A DNA stretch of 64,000 nucleotides. Origin: Gemmatimonadaceae bacterium (GTDB lineage Bacteria > Gemmatimonadota > Gemmatimonadetes > Gemmatimonadales > Gemmatimonadaceae). Positions 36,550 to 44,825 of this stretch are shown piece by piece. Positions within the stretch are counted from its first letter, which is position 1, and every line of letters begins with the position of its first letter. Location: positions 62,001-126,000 of the forward strand of contig JAUQWM010000049.1 in assembly GCA_030835125.1 (NCBI GenBank), written 5' to 3'. The translations under genes were made by a program, and so were the position numbers. The notes under the pieces are model-generated. The model did no database searches. It was not told the origin of the DNA and saw only the letters and a list, made by a program, of their open reading frames with translations.

Positions 36550-36876
36550 TCAGGCCGCGTGCTTCTTGAACTTCTCCTCGAGCACCGGACGCGGGACCGC
36601 GCCGATCACCTGGTCAACGACCTTTCCATCCTTGAAGAAGATCACCATCGGGATCGACCGGACGTTGAACCGCGTGGCGGTGCGGATGTTCGCGTCCACG
36701 TCGAGCTTCGCGACCTTGGCCTTGCCCGAGTACTCGGTCGCCAGCTGGTCCAGGATCGGTGCAATGATCCGGCAGGGACCACACCAGGCCGCCCAGAAAT
36801 CCACCACGGCAAGGCCGCTGTGCTTCTCGATCTCACCCTCGAAGTTGTCATCCGTGACTGCGACTGCCATCGACAT
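36550..36876 (-). CDS. trxA: thioredoxin
   Basis: 108 residues with the active site WCGPC (31-35). Other thioredoxin marks are VVDFWAAWCGPCRIIAPILD, KLDVDANIRTATRFNVRSIP (including the cis-Pro) and IFFKDGKVVDQVIG. No signal peptide, so cytosolic disulfide reductase. A second in-frame ATG two codons in (36870) would also be acceptable. First gene of the minus-strand run that continues with rsmI. Confidence 0.95.
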   Translation of the reverse strand: MSMAVAVTDDNFEGEIEKHSGLAVVDFWAAWCGPCRIIAPILDQLATEYSGKAKVAKLDVDANIRTATRFNVRSIPMVIFFKDGKVVDQVIGAVPRPVLEEKFKKHAA

Positions 36877-36962
36877 GCTGGTTTGCCTCCGCTCGGCGGG
36901 CCTACGCGCGCCGGCTTGCTGGGACTAGTTTCCGCGCGCACCGCCCACCGGAGCGCGAGTTG

Positions 36963-37373
36963 ATGTCCGACACACCACGCCGCGGAACCCGGATCGCCCA
37001 TGTGGGATTCGCGATCCGGTCGGCCGCGGCCCTGCATTCATTCTATCGCAATGTCCTCGGAATGTCCGAGGCGGACCTCGTCGACAGCGATGGCGCCCGC
37101 ATCACCGGGTTCATCGCCGGCGACTCCCTGGTGGAATTGCTGGAACCCGCGCAGGCAGACTCCCCCATCGGACGGTTCATCGACAAGCGCGGCCCCGGCA
37201 TCCATCACATTTGTTTCGCGGTTGACGATCTCGATGCGACGCTGCTCAGGTGTCGCGAGGCCGGCATCCGGCTGGTCGACGAGGCTCCACGACCCGGAGC
37301 GGAGGGAAAGCGCATCGCGTTCCTCCACCCATCCTCCACGGGCGGCATCCTGGTCGAGCTGACCGAGCATTGA
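36963..37373 (+). CDS. mce: methylmalonyl-CoA epimerase (glyoxalase/VOC family)
   Basis: 136 residues; interconverts the (R) and (S) forms of methylmalonyl-CoA in propionate and odd-chain fatty acid use. Two beta-alpha-beta-beta-beta modules are present, with metal ligands in IAHVGFAIRS (His), GPGIHHICFAVDD (His) and LVELTEH (Glu at the end). The mce type is favoured over other VOC enzymes by the length and the LEPAQADSPIGRFIDKRGPG segment. A CTAGTTTCCG sequence lies 37 bases upstream of the ATG. No mutase subunit gene is near. Confidence 0.88.
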   Translation: MSDTPRRGTRIAHVGFAIRSAAALHSFYRNVLGMSEADLVDSDGARITGFIAGDSLVELLEPAQADSPIGRFIDKRGPGIHHICFAVDDLDATLLRCREAGIRLVDEAPRPGAEGKRIAFLHPSSTGGILVELTEH

Positions 37374-37391
37374 GCGCGGAACGCGTGACGG

Positions 37392-37401
37392 TCCCGCGGG
37401 A
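37392..37401. terminator. short palindrome between convergent genes
   Basis: A perfect 10-base palindrome, TCCCGCGGGA, in the 32-bp gap between the epimerase gene and the lipoprotein gene. Too short to be sure it terminates transcription. Confidence 0.3.
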
Positions 37402-37405
37402 ACGC

Positions 37406-37840
37406 TCAGGACCGCCGGGTGCAGAATTCGGCCTGCACGGTTTCGTAGTCCGTGTCGAGCACGAACCACCGGTTCGATGGACCCTGCACGATCTTGAACC
37501 TTGGCGTCAGGGTCCGGTTGCCCCGCGTGACCTGGACCCGGATCTCGCGGGTGCCGTCGCTTCCCAGCGATTCGTCGAGGATCTGGAACCGTTCGTGGTC
37601 GTAGCAGGCCTGGAGGAGGACGAGGCGCTTCTCGAGTTCCGTGCGCTCCATGTTGTCGCGTGCGGCGCCCTGGTTCGTGCCCCAGACGGCGCCCATGGCC
37701 TGGAGATCCTGCGCCTTCACGGCCCCCATGAACATCGTGGCGGCATCGCGCGCCGACGGCGCGCCCGACAGCGAGGTGCCCATCGAGGGGCTTTTGCTGC
37801 AGGCGACGGCAGCGACAGCGATCAGGACCCACTTCCTCAC
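37406..37840 (-). CDS. small lipoprotein
   Basis: 144 residues from a GTG at 37840, seven bases after a GGAG; the much longer open frame upstream is antisense to pdxJ and the Hpt gene. The lipoprotein signal is MRKWVLIAVAAVAC (Cys14). The mature part has SARDAATMFMGAVKAQDLQA and FKIVQGPSNRWFVLDTDYET, the size and pattern of NTF2/SnoaL-like or DUF4878-like small periplasmic domains. No functional assignment. A well-spaced promoter lies just upstream. Confidence 0.75.
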   Translation of the reverse strand: MRKWVLIAVAAVACSKSPSMGTSLSGAPSARDAATMFMGAVKAQDLQAMGAVWGTNQGAARDNMERTELEKRLVLLQACYDHERFQILDESLGSDGTREIRVQVTRGNRTLTPRFKIVQGPSNRWFVLDTDYETVQAEFCTRRS

Positions 37841-37867
37841 GGGCGACTCCGAGCCAGTTTGAATGCG

Positions 37868-37896
37868 AACGTAATGGCGACCGCCCGGGGGATCAA
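37868..37896 (-). promoter_or_regulatory. sigma-70-type promoter for the small lipoprotein gene
   Basis: On the minus strand, -35 TTGATC (37896-37891) and -10 TACGTT (37873-37868) have 17 bases between them. The predicted start is about 21 bases before the GTG. Confidence 0.55.
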
Positions 37897-37933
37897 CCGG
37901 CGACCCCGCCTGGCGACGACACCCGACTGAACC

Positions 37934-38665
37934 ATGCCAGCAGCGCCCCAACGCCTCTTCGTCAACATCGACCACGTCGCCACCATTCGTCAGGCGCGAC
38001 GCACGACCGAACCGGACCCGCTCGAGGCAGCCCTTCGCTGCGAGGATGCCGGGGCCGACGGAATCACGGCCCACCTCAGGGAAGATCGCCGCCACATCCA
38101 GGACGACGACATCCAACGCCTCGCGGCCGGGATCCACACGGTGCTGAACCTGGAGATGGCGCTCGCGGACGAGATGCTCGACCTGGCCGAGCGACTCCGG
38201 CCGCACCAGGTCACGCTGGTCCCCGAGCGTCGCGAGGAGGTCACGACCGAGGGCGGACTCGATGTGCGGCGGGATCCCGACCGGCTGGCGGCCGGCGTGG
38301 CGCGACTTCGCGCCGCCGGCATCCGCTGCAGCCTGTTCATCGATCCCGACCCCGAAGCGGTAGAGCGCTCCAACGCGGCCGGCGCCGAGGCGATCGAGCT
38401 GCACACCGGTCGTTATGCGCACCACCCGGACGACCCGGAGGTGCTGCGGGCGCTCCAGCGAGCGGCCACCCAGGGGGCGGAGCTGGGGCTGGCGGTCCAC
38501 GCCGGGCACGGGCTCACGGTGCGCAACGTCGGGGCCGTCGCTCGCATCCCCGAGGTCGAGGAACTCAACATCGGCCATTCGATCGTCTCGCGAGCGGTGA
38601 TGGTGGGCATGGCCGAGGCGGTCCGGGAGATGCGCGTGGCGATGTTGCGGGCCCGTGACCGCTAG
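37934..38665 (+). CDS. pdxJ: pyridoxine 5'-phosphate synthase
   Basis: 243 residues; condenses 3-amino-2-oxopropyl phosphate with deoxyxylulose 5-phosphate to give pyridoxine phosphate (DXP-dependent vitamin B6 pathway). TIM-barrel motifs are [81 protein letters not shown] and [14 protein letters not shown]. Start ATG 37934. The Hpt-like gene follows after 37 bases. Confidence 0.96.
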   Translation: MPAAPQRLFVNIDHVATIRQARRTTEPDPLEAALRCEDAGADGITAHLREDRRHIQDDDIQRLAAGIHTVLNLEMALADEMLDLAERLRPHQVTLVPERREEVTTEGGLDVRRDPDRLAAGVARLRAAGIRCSLFIDPDPEAVERSNAAGAEAIELHTGRYAHHPDDPEVLRALQRAATQGAELGLAVHAGHGLTVRNVGAVARIPEVEELNIGHSIVSRAVMVGMAEAVREMRVAMLRARDR

Positions 38666-38702
38666 CCCATCGTGATCGCCGACGGGTAATTTCCGCTCCC
38701 GG

Positions 38703-40220
38703 ATGACCTCACCCGAACTCCTTCGATTCTTCCACGCGGAAGCCCGCGAGTACCTCGACGCCGTCGAGGGGCTTGCCGAGTCCGGGGAGTCCTTCGAGGC
38801 CGGGGCCTTCGTCGCCGCGTCGCGGGCCCTGCGCGGCAGCGCCACCATGGCGCGCGTCCCGCGGGTCGCCGAGATCGCGCTGGTGATGGAGCGCCTGGCC
38901 AATGCGGTCCGCGACGGCGAGATCGAGTGGACCGCCAGCCTGCGCCGCGACCTTGCCGACACGGTCGTCGAACTCCGGCGGCTTGTGGCCACGAGCAGCG
39001 ACTGGTCGCCTGACGACGAGCGGCGCGCGGCCGACCGGCTCGCGGCACTGCGCTCGCTCCTCCCGGCCCGCGTGCGCACCCCGGCCTCGCCCCCGACGGC
39101 GGGCACCACGCCGATCTTCATCGCGCTGCAGGCGTCGGCGATCGCCTCCGACCTGGAGAAGTTCCTGCTCAACCCGGTCGATCGCGCACTCATCGATGAC
39201 GTCGTGAACCGCCTGAAGAGCCTGCGCGGGATCGCCGGCGTGGCGGACCATCCTCCGCTGGGCGAGGTTGCCGACGCCGTCGAGCGCGCCCTCCGGGAGC
39301 TCGCGCCCGACGCATTCCTCAGCGAGGCCGACACGGAGCTCCTCACCGCGGCGGCTGGAGTCTTCCGCCGTGCGTCGTCGGAACTGCGCTCCCGCGGGCA
39401 GTTCGAGCGCACAACGAGCGAAGTCGACCGGTTCGCCCGGGCCGCCGCCGTTTCGGCGTCGCCGCCGTCGCTGGACGATTCCGCGATCGTCCGCATCGAG
39501 GAACTCTTCTTCACCGATGCCGGGCCCCATCTCGTCCAGCGCGGCAGCGCACCGTCACGCAGTGCCGAGATGCGGTTCCGCGAGGAGGTGGTGACGCGGG
39601 CGGAGCACCTCCGTCGCCTGGTGGCGGAAGCGCGCGTCGCGATGGACCCGTTCACGCGCGAGCGCGTCCGCCGCGACCTCAAGACGCACCTGGCCCGGCT
39701 CGACGAGTTCGCGCGCAGCTACGGCGCGCAGCAGGTTGCCTCCGTGGTCGGCGAGGCGGCAGCGCTCGACGCGTTTACCGACGAGGCGGTGCTCGATGCC
39801 GTGGAGGCGGTGGCCAGGATCCTCACTACGCCGGGCATCCCGCTCGACGAGATGGAGCGGCGGCTCGCGGTGGGTGAACGCAAGCGATGGACCCCGGTCG
39901 TCCCGCCCGGTGTCGTGCCCGCCTCCACGCCGGTGCCGGCTCCACGCCAGCCGGTCAGGCCGATGCGGTCCGGTCCGGACCTGCAGGCGATGCTCGGCGA
40001 AAGCATCACGCAACTGGCGTCACTGGACGAGATCCCGCTGGCGGAACCGGTCCGCGTCGATGACGATGCCATCGTGCCGGTCGAGTCGCTGCTGTTCCGC
40101 GGTTCGGCGGCGCTGGATCGCGCGCGTACGTTGCGGGACGACATGCGCCGCAGCGGCGTCGTGGACCCGGACGCGCTCCAGGAGCTATACGACCTGCTCG
40201 ACCTCGCCCGCGCCGAGTAG
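38703..40220 (+). CDS. Hpt-repeat-like protein without phospho-accepting histidine
   Basis: 505 residues, mostly helical and soluble. The N-terminus resembles a histidine phosphotransfer (Hpt) domain: LRFFHAEAREYLDAVEGL, then ASRALRGSATMARVPRVAEI. The canonical His-Thr-Leu-Lys-Gly-Ser-Ala is replaced by Arg-Ala-Leu-Arg-Gly-Ser-Ala. A second such block (VVNRLKSLRGIAGVADHPPL, residues about 160-200) also lacks the His, and two further helical modules follow. This recalls FimL and the inactive Hpt domains of ChpA/CheA-type proteins, which act as binding scaffolds. No kinase or receiver domain is present in the gene or beside it. Start ATG 38703, 16 bases after a GTAATTTCCG sequence. Confidence 0.6.
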   Translation: MTSPELLRFFHAEAREYLDAVEGLAESGESFEAGAFVAASRALRGSATMARVPRVAEIALVMERLANAVRDGEIEWTASLRRDLADTVVELRRLVATSSDWSPDDERRAADRLAALRSLLPARVRTPASPPTAGTTPIFIALQASAIASDLEKFLLNPVDRALIDDVVNRLKSLRGIAGVADHPPLGEVADAVERALRELAPDAFLSEADTELLTAAAGVFRRASSELRSRGQFERTTSEVDRFARAAAVSASPPSLDDSAIVRIEELFFTDAGPHLVQRGSAPSRSAEMRFREEVVTRAEHLRRLVAEARVAMDPFTRERVRRDLKTHLARLDEFARSYGAQQVASVVGEAAALDAFTDEAVLDAVEAVARILTTPGIPLDEMERRLAVGERKRWTPVVPPGVVPASTPVPAPRQPVRPMRSGPDLQAMLGESITQLASLDEIPLAEPVRVDDDAIVPVESLLFRGSAALDRARTLRDDMRRSGVVDPDALQELYDLLDLARAE

Positions 40221-40224
40221 CTGA

Positions 40225-41247
40225 ATGAAGATCGGATGGCGCGGCCTCGTCGGGGTGGCAATCAGCGTTGCCCTCCTGTGGTGGACCCTGCGCGGTGAGT
40301 CGCTCGCCGACGTGTGGAACGTGCTCCGTGAGTCGAACGTTCTGCTGTTCCTGCTGTCCGCCGCCGTCGCGACGCTTTCCTTCCCCATGCGGGCGTGGCG
40401 CTGGCGGTACATCCTCGAGCCGTCGGCGGGGACGCTGCCCTTCGGACCGCTGTGGAGGGCGACCGCGATCGGCATGATGGTGAACAACGTGTCGCCGGCG
40501 CGCGCGGGCGAGCTGGCGCGGGGCTATGTGCTGTCGCTGGAAACGAAACGGGTGCGCTTCGCGACGGCCCTGGCCTCGCTGGTGGTGGACCGCGTCTTCG
40601 ACACCGTGGTCGTGCTGTTGCTCCTGCTGGGGGTGACCTCGCTCCCCGGGTTTCCGGCCAATGCGATCGTGTTCGGGTGGCCGGTCGGCAGGATCCTCCT
40701 CGTGGGCGCGGCATCGGCGCTGGTGGCGCTGGCCGTGCTGGTGGTGATGGCCCTCGATCCCGAACGACTGGTGCGGATGGCCAACCCCATCGTCGGCCGG
40801 ATCGCGCCGCGTTTCATGGACCGGGTGCGGCTTTTCGTCCTCTCCTTCACGGCCGGGCTGGGCGTGCTGCGGGACCCGAGGCGCTCGGCCATCGTCTTCG
40901 CATGGGCGCTGGCCCAGTGGCTGGTCAACGGCGCGTCCTTCTGGATTGCGTTCCTCGCGGTGGGACTCGACGCGCCATTCACCGCGGCGCTGTTCCTGCA
41001 GAGCCTCCTCGCCTTCGCGGTGGCGCTGCCATCGGCGCCCGGGTTCTTCGGCGTCTTCGAGGCCGGGACCAAGGTGGCGCTGCGCGTCTACGGCATCGAT
41101 GACACGTTCGCGGTCAGCTACGCGCTGGGATATCACCTGCTGTCCTTCCTCCCCATCACGCTCATCGGCCTGTGGTACCTCGGGCGGATGGGGCTCCACC
41201 TGAAAGACCTGGGGCGCGACCAGGCGGCGAAAGACCAGGGCGGGTGA
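40225..41247 (+). CDS. lysylphosphatidylglycerol-synthase-TM-family membrane protein
   Basis: 340 residues with about eight transmembrane helices. The family signature is seen in FPMRAWRWRYILEP, IGMMVNNVSPARAGELARGY, LASLVVDRVFDTVVVLLLL and the late FAVALPSAPGFFGVFEAGTK. This matches the flippase-type transmembrane region of MprF and the UPF0104 group, without the soluble aminoacyl-transferase domain. Probably an inner-membrane lipid flippase or glycolipid-related protein. Starts four bases after the Hpt gene and overlaps ispE by 4 bases, so co-transcribed. Confidence 0.85.
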   Translation: MKIGWRGLVGVAISVALLWWTLRGESLADVWNVLRESNVLLFLLSAAVATLSFPMRAWRWRYILEPSAGTLPFGPLWRATAIGMMVNNVSPARAGELARGYVLSLETKRVRFATALASLVVDRVFDTVVVLLLLLGVTSLPGFPANAIVFGWPVGRILLVGAASALVALAVLVVMALDPERLVRMANPIVGRIAPRFMDRVRLFVLSFTAGLGVLRDPRRSAIVFAWALAQWLVNGASFWIAFLAVGLDAPFTAALFLQSLLAFAVALPSAPGFFGVFEAGTKVALRVYGIDDTFAVSYALGYHLLSFLPITLIGLWYLGRMGLHLKDLGRDQAAKDQGG

Positions 41248-42161
41248 CCGTGCCCACCGCGCGGGTGGAGGCCCAGGCGAAGATCAACCTCTTCCTGCAC
41301 GTGCTGGCGCGGGAGGAATCGGGCTACCATCAGGTCGAGACCCTGCTGTGCCGGATCGCGCTCTCCGACGCCGTGACCGTCCGTATTACCGGCGCGGGGC
41401 GGAGCCTCGACGTCGGCGGGCCCATGGTCCCGGCGGCCGGGCTGGGCCCGGTCGAGCAGAACCTGGCGTGGAGGGCGGCTGCCGCGTATGCCACCGCGAC
41501 GGGATTCCCGCCGGGGTTCGAGATCGCGGTCGAGAAGCGGGTCCCGGTGGGGGCGGGTCTTGGCGGTGGGAGCGCCGACGCCGGCGCGGTGCTGCGGGCG
41601 CTCAACGCGCTCAATCCCGCGCCGCTGGAACGGGCGGGCCTGGTCCACCTCGCTGGATCGTTAGGCGCGGATGTCCCCTTCCTGACGCAGGACCAGTCGG
41701 CGATGGCGCTGGCGTGGGGACGCGGGGAGCGGGTGCTGCTCGTTCCCACGCTGCCGGCCAGCGCGCTGTGGCTGCTGGTGCCCGATGTCGCGGTGAGCAC
41801 GGCAGACGCGTATCGCTGGGTCGATGAACGCCCCCGGCCGTCCTCCGCCGTCAGCGTGGGCCTCGGGGAACTCGCCACCTGGACCGACGTCGCCCGGTTG
41901 GCCCGGAACGACTTCGAAGAAGTGGTGGGGCGTCGGGTGCCGCTCGTGGGGCGCCTCCTGCACACGCTGCGCGACGAGACCGTCCAGGAGTTGCTGGGTT
42001 CCCACCCCATCGTGCTGATGTCCGGGTCCGGATCGACGGTCTTCGTGGTCTCGGGATCGCGCCCTCCCGAGGGCTTTGCCCCACTACCGGAGATCGATGG
42101 CGTCACGATGCTCGAAACCGAGACGTCGCAATTTGTTGAGCCGGTCGTCCTGACCCATTAG
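41244..42161 (+). CDS. ispE: 4-diphosphocytidyl-2-C-methyl-D-erythritol kinase
   Basis: 305 residues; ATP-dependent step of the MEP isoprenoid pathway. GHMP-kinase motifs are AQAKINLFLHVLAREESGYH (motif 1, with catalytic Lys and His), the ATP-binding PVGAGLGGGSADAGAVLRAL and the C-terminal VLMSGSGSTVFVVS. Start is the GTG overlapping the previous stop (GTGA at 41244); it gives MTVPTARVEAQAKIN. It contains the heptamer GTTAGGC at 41660, using the rare Leu codon TTA. Confidence 0.95.
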   Translation: MTVPTARVEAQAKINLFLHVLAREESGYHQVETLLCRIALSDAVTVRITGAGRSLDVGGPMVPAAGLGPVEQNLAWRAAAAYATATGFPPGFEIAVEKRVPVGAGLGGGSADAGAVLRALNALNPAPLERAGLVHLAGSLGADVPFLTQDQSAMALAWGRGERVLLVPTLPASALWLLVPDVAVSTADAYRWVDERPRPSSAVSVGLGELATWTDVARLARNDFEEVVGRRVPLVGRLLHTLRDETVQELLGSHPIVLMSGSGSTVFVVSGSRPPEGFAPLPEIDGVTMLETETSQFVEPVVLTH

Positions 42162-42180
42162 GTTGCCGCTCCCGCCTTGA

Positions 42181-42251
42181 TGCCCCCTCGTCCAATGGCA
42201 GGACATCGGTCTTTGGATCCGAGAATGGTGGTTCGAATCCACCGGGGGCAA
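42181..42251 (+). tRNA. tRNA-Gln (anticodon UUG)
   Basis: 71 bases. The acceptor stem TGCCCCC (42181-42187) pairs with GGGGGCA (42244-42250), with discriminator A. The anticodon loop CTTTGGA reads TTG. The anticodon stem TCGGT/TCCGA has one U-U pair next to the loop. The T-arm is GGTGG-TTCGAAT-CCACC. It starts 20 bases after the ispE stop, so it is probably transcribed with it. CCA is not encoded. Confidence 0.95.
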
Positions 42252-42265
42252 TTCGGTCCGGCGCA

Positions 42266-42294
42266 TTGACCTAAACTCCCGTCACGTCTACGTT
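42266..42294 (+). promoter_or_regulatory. probable promoter of prs
   Basis: TTGACC (42266-42271) and TACGTT (42289-42294) with a 17-base spacer, 14 bases before the prs ATG. The transcript leader would be only about 7 bases. Confidence 0.5.
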
Positions 42295-42307
42295 TCAGGG
42301 CTACGGA

Positions 42308-43261
42308 ATGGACCTTTTGCCGGGTGTGCTTCGGGGATTCAAGCTGATCTCCGGAAACGCCAACAGGGGACTCGCCGAGGAGATCGCCAAGCACCTCGGG
42401 GTTGAGCTGTGCAGGATGACGCTCACCCGGTTTGCCGACGGCGAGATCTTCGTGCGAATCGATGAGAACGTCCGCGGCGCGGACGTTTTTATCGTCCAGC
42501 CGACCAATCCGCCGGCGGAGAACATCATGGAGCTGTTGCTCCTGATCGATGCCGCGAAGCGGGCGTCGGCGGCGCGGGTGACATGCGTCATGCCGTACTA
42601 CGGGTATTCGCGACAGGACCGGAAGGACCAGCCGCGAGTGTCCATCGGGGCGAAGCTGGTGGCCAACCTGATCCAGAAAGCCGGCGCCGACCGGGTCCTG
42701 GGTCTCGATTTCCACCAGCACCAGCTGCAGGGGTTCTTCGACGTGCCGGTCGATCACCTGTACGCCTCCCCGGTGCTGGTGGCGCACTACCGGAAGAAGC
42801 AGTACACCGACCTGGTGGTCGTTGCACCAGACGTCGGGTCAGCCAAGATGGCGCGCGGCTTTGCGCGAAAGCTCGATGCGGCGCTGGCCATCGTCGACAA
42901 GCGGCGCACGGGGCCGAATGTCGCCGAGGTACTGAACGTGGTGGGTGAAGTCGAGGGTCGGGATTGCCTGATCCCTGATGACATGATCGATACGGCCGGC
43001 ACCGTCACGGAGACGGCGCGGGCGCTGAAGAACATGGGGGCGCGGGACATCTACATCTGCGCCACCCACGGGCTGCTCTCCGGCCCGGCGGTGGACCGGC
43101 TGAAGGAAGCCCCGATCGCGGAAGTGGTGATCACCGACTCGGTCGTGGTGCCGGAAGCGAAGCGGTTCGATCGACTCCGGGTGCTGTCGGTTGGGGAACT
43201 GCTCGCCAAGGCGATCAGGTTCACGCACAGCGAGCAGAGCGTTTCGAGTCTTTTTGATTGA
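42308..43261 (+). CDS. prs: ribose-phosphate pyrophosphokinase
   Basis: 317 residues, class I PRPP synthase; makes PRPP for purine, pyrimidine, histidine and NAD synthesis. Motifs are the FADGEIFVRIDENVRGADVF segment, the ATP loop YGYSRQDRKDQPR, LDFHQHQLQGFFDVPVDHLY (metal and ATP site) and the PRPP loop DDMIDTAGTVTET. The stretch VVVAPDVGSAKMARGFARKL has GSAKM where most PRPP synthases have GG.xRA, a small variation. A repeat element starts about ten bases after the stop codon. Confidence 0.96.
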   Translation: MDLLPGVLRGFKLISGNANRGLAEEIAKHLGVELCRMTLTRFADGEIFVRIDENVRGADVFIVQPTNPPAENIMELLLLIDAAKRASAARVTCVMPYYGYSRQDRKDQPRVSIGAKLVANLIQKAGADRVLGLDFHQHQLQGFFDVPVDHLYASPVLVAHYRKKQYTDLVVVAPDVGSAKMARGFARKLDAALAIVDKRRTGPNVAEVLNVVGEVEGRDCLIPDDMIDTAGTVTETARALKNMGARDIYICATHGLLSGPAVDRLKEAPIAEVVITDSVVVPEAKRFDRLRVLSVGELLAKAIRFTHSEQSVSSLFD

Positions 43262-43272
43262 TGACGGAGGGG

Positions 43273-43305
43273 GCTGCGTGCTGATTGCTGCGGGCTGCTG
43301 CTGCC
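43273..43305 (+). repeat. 33-bp dispersed repeat core (single arm)
   Basis: Identical over 33 bases to the left arm at 14577-14609 and to the inverse of 61826-61858 (begins GCTGCGTGCTGATTGCTGCG). It lies about ten bases after the prs stop. Instead of a complementary right arm it is followed by the GCTGGT array. Confidence 0.9.
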
Positions 43306-43325
43306 GCTGTGTGCTGGGGCTGGTT

Positions 43326-43437
43326 GCTGGTGCTGGTGCTGGTGCTGGTGCTGGTGCTGGTGCTGGTGCTGGTGCTGGTGCTGGTGCTGGTGCTGGTGCT
43401 GGTGCTGGTGCTGGTGCTGGTGCTGGTGCTGGTGCTG
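43326..43437. repeat. hexanucleotide array (GCTGGT x ~19)
   Basis: About 112 bases of perfect GCTGGT tandem copies between prs and rplY. It is open in all three frames on both strands (it would read Ala-Gly on the plus strand), but nothing suggests it is translated. Likely prone to slippage. Confidence 0.95.
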
Positions 43438-43497
43438 AAAGCTTGATCGAGAGGGAGGTCACTCCCCTCTCCCATCTCAAATCTCAGGTCTCGTCTC

Positions 43498-44160
43498 ATG
43501 GCAACGACTCAACTTTCCGCTGCGCCCCGCGCTGGTGTGGGCAAGGGCAACTCCCGTTCCTTGCGCCGCGAGGGACGCCTGCCGGCCATCATCTATGGCC
43601 GCGCCCGTTCGCCGCAGTCCCTCACCGTTGATGCGCGCGACTTCGAGCGCCTGCTCGAGCGGGTCGCCGCCGAAAACACGGTCATCGAGCTCGACATCGA
43701 CGGCGCGATGACGCGCACGCTGATCCGCGAGATCCAGCGCCACCCGGTGAAGCGCAACGTGCTGCATGTCGACTTCCAGGAACTGGTCGCGGGCGAGCGC
43801 GTGATCGTCAACATCCGCGTGGTCCTGCAGGGCATCCCGGCTGGTGTCCGCCTCTCCGGCGGCATCCTGAGCCAGGTCATCCAGGAACTCGAGTGCCGCG
43901 TCGATCCGCTCGACATGCCGAGCCACATCGACGTCGACGTTTCCGGCGTCAACATCGGTCACTCCGTCCACGTCAGCGACATCACCATTCCTCCGGGCGT
44001 CGAAGTCCTCGACGATCCGGGCACGACGATCGCCGTCGTCGCGGCGCCGAAGGAGGAAGTCGTCACGCCGGTCGCCGGGGTCACTCCCGAAACGCCCGCC
44101 GAGCCGGAACTCATCCGCAAGGCGAAGGCTGAGGAGGAGGGCGAGGCCGAGGAATCCTGA
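43498..44160 (+). CDS. rplY: 50S ribosomal protein L25 (Ctc/TL5 long form)
   Basis: 220 residues. The N-terminal L25 beta-barrel that binds 5S rRNA starts MATTQLSAAPRAGVGKGNSR and includes LRREGRLPAIIYGR. The second domain (QGIPAGVRLSGGILSQVIQE to ISDITIPPGVEVL equivalents) makes it the long Ctc/TL5 type. The C-terminal 40 residues are acidic and disordered (KAEEEGEAEES). A CTCATCT-type pyrimidine-rich run ends at the ATG, with no Shine-Dalgarno. Usually paired with pth, as here. Confidence 0.94.
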   Translation: MATTQLSAAPRAGVGKGNSRSLRREGRLPAIIYGRARSPQSLTVDARDFERLLERVAAENTVIELDIDGAMTRTLIREIQRHPVKRNVLHVDFQELVAGERVIVNIRVVLQGIPAGVRLSGGILSQVIQELECRVDPLDMPSHIDVDVSGVNIGHSVHVSDITIPPGVEVLDDPGTTIAVVAAPKEEVVTPVAGVTPETPAEPELIRKAKAEEEGEAEES

Positions 44161-44225
44161 TCCCACTCGACTGGCTGAAGCGCCTCCTCGGTCGGCGAGC
44201 CGATCAGGGTGCGCGCGAGGAGCCG

Positions 44226-44825
44226 ATGAAGCTCATCGTGGGGCTGGGCAACCCGGGCAAGTCGTACGCCGACACGCGTCACAACGCCGGCTGGTGGGTG
44301 GTCGACCACCTGGCCGGCGTCTGGCGTTTCGACGCCTGGCGCAAGGACCACGAGACCCTCGTCAGTGATGGCCGCCTGGGGAGCCAGCGCGTCCGGCTGC
44401 TGAAGCCGCAGACGTACATGAACCTGAGCGGGTCCGTCCTGCGGCCGTACCTGCGCCGCGAGGCGTGGCACGCGGACGCGGACCTCCTGATCATCGTCGA
44501 TGAGGTGGCGTTGCCGGTCGGCCGCTTCAGGCTGCGGGCGCAGGGCAGCGCCGGCGGCCACAACGGCCTCAAGTCGATCGAGGCGGCCGTCGGGTCCCGC
44601 GCATATGCGCGCCTGCGCGTCGGCGTCGGGCCGCCCGAGGGTCGCGAGCGCAAGGGCGACCTGTCGGAGTACGTCCTGGACAAGGCGGGCAAGGCGGAGC
44701 GCAGGGATATCGAGGCGCTCTTCCCGGAGCTCTGCAGCCTCGCCGAACTGTGGGTCAGGGAAGGCGCGGAGGCGGCGATGAGGGAATACAACAGGGTTGG
44801 AGACGGGAGACGGGATGGGGCGTGA
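44226..44825 (+). CDS. pth: peptidyl-tRNA hydrolase
   Basis: 199 residues; recycles peptidyl-tRNA released from stalled ribosomes. Motifs are LIVGLGNPGKSYADTRHNAGW (with Asn and the catalytic His), KPQTYMNLSGSVLRP, LIIVDEVALPVGRFRLRAQG and SAGGHNGLKSIEA. ATG 44226 is preceded by GAGGAG. The usual DDLDLP is here VDEVALP. It follows rplY by 65 bases. G-rich heptamer units (GACGGGA) begin within its last codons. Confidence 0.94.
   Translation: MKLIVGLGNPGKSYADTRHNAGWWVVDHLAGVWRFDAWRKDHETLVSDGRLGSQRVRLLKPQTYMNLSGSVLRPYLRREAWHADADLLIIVDEVALPVGRFRLRAQGSAGGHNGLKSIEAAVGSRAYARLRVGVGPPEGRERKGDLSEYVLDKAGKAERRDIEALFPELCSLAELWVREGAEAAMREYNRVGDGRRDGA

Noticed and set aside
37844-39682. Very long minus-strand open frame extending the small lipoprotein upstream
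   Set aside because: It is antisense to pdxJ and the Hpt-like gene; the lipoprotein signal and GGAG-GTG at 37840 give a better start.
43326-43437. Poly(Ala-Gly) small protein from the GCTGGT array
   Set aside because: No start with a ribosome site, and all frames are open only because the repeat has no stop codon.
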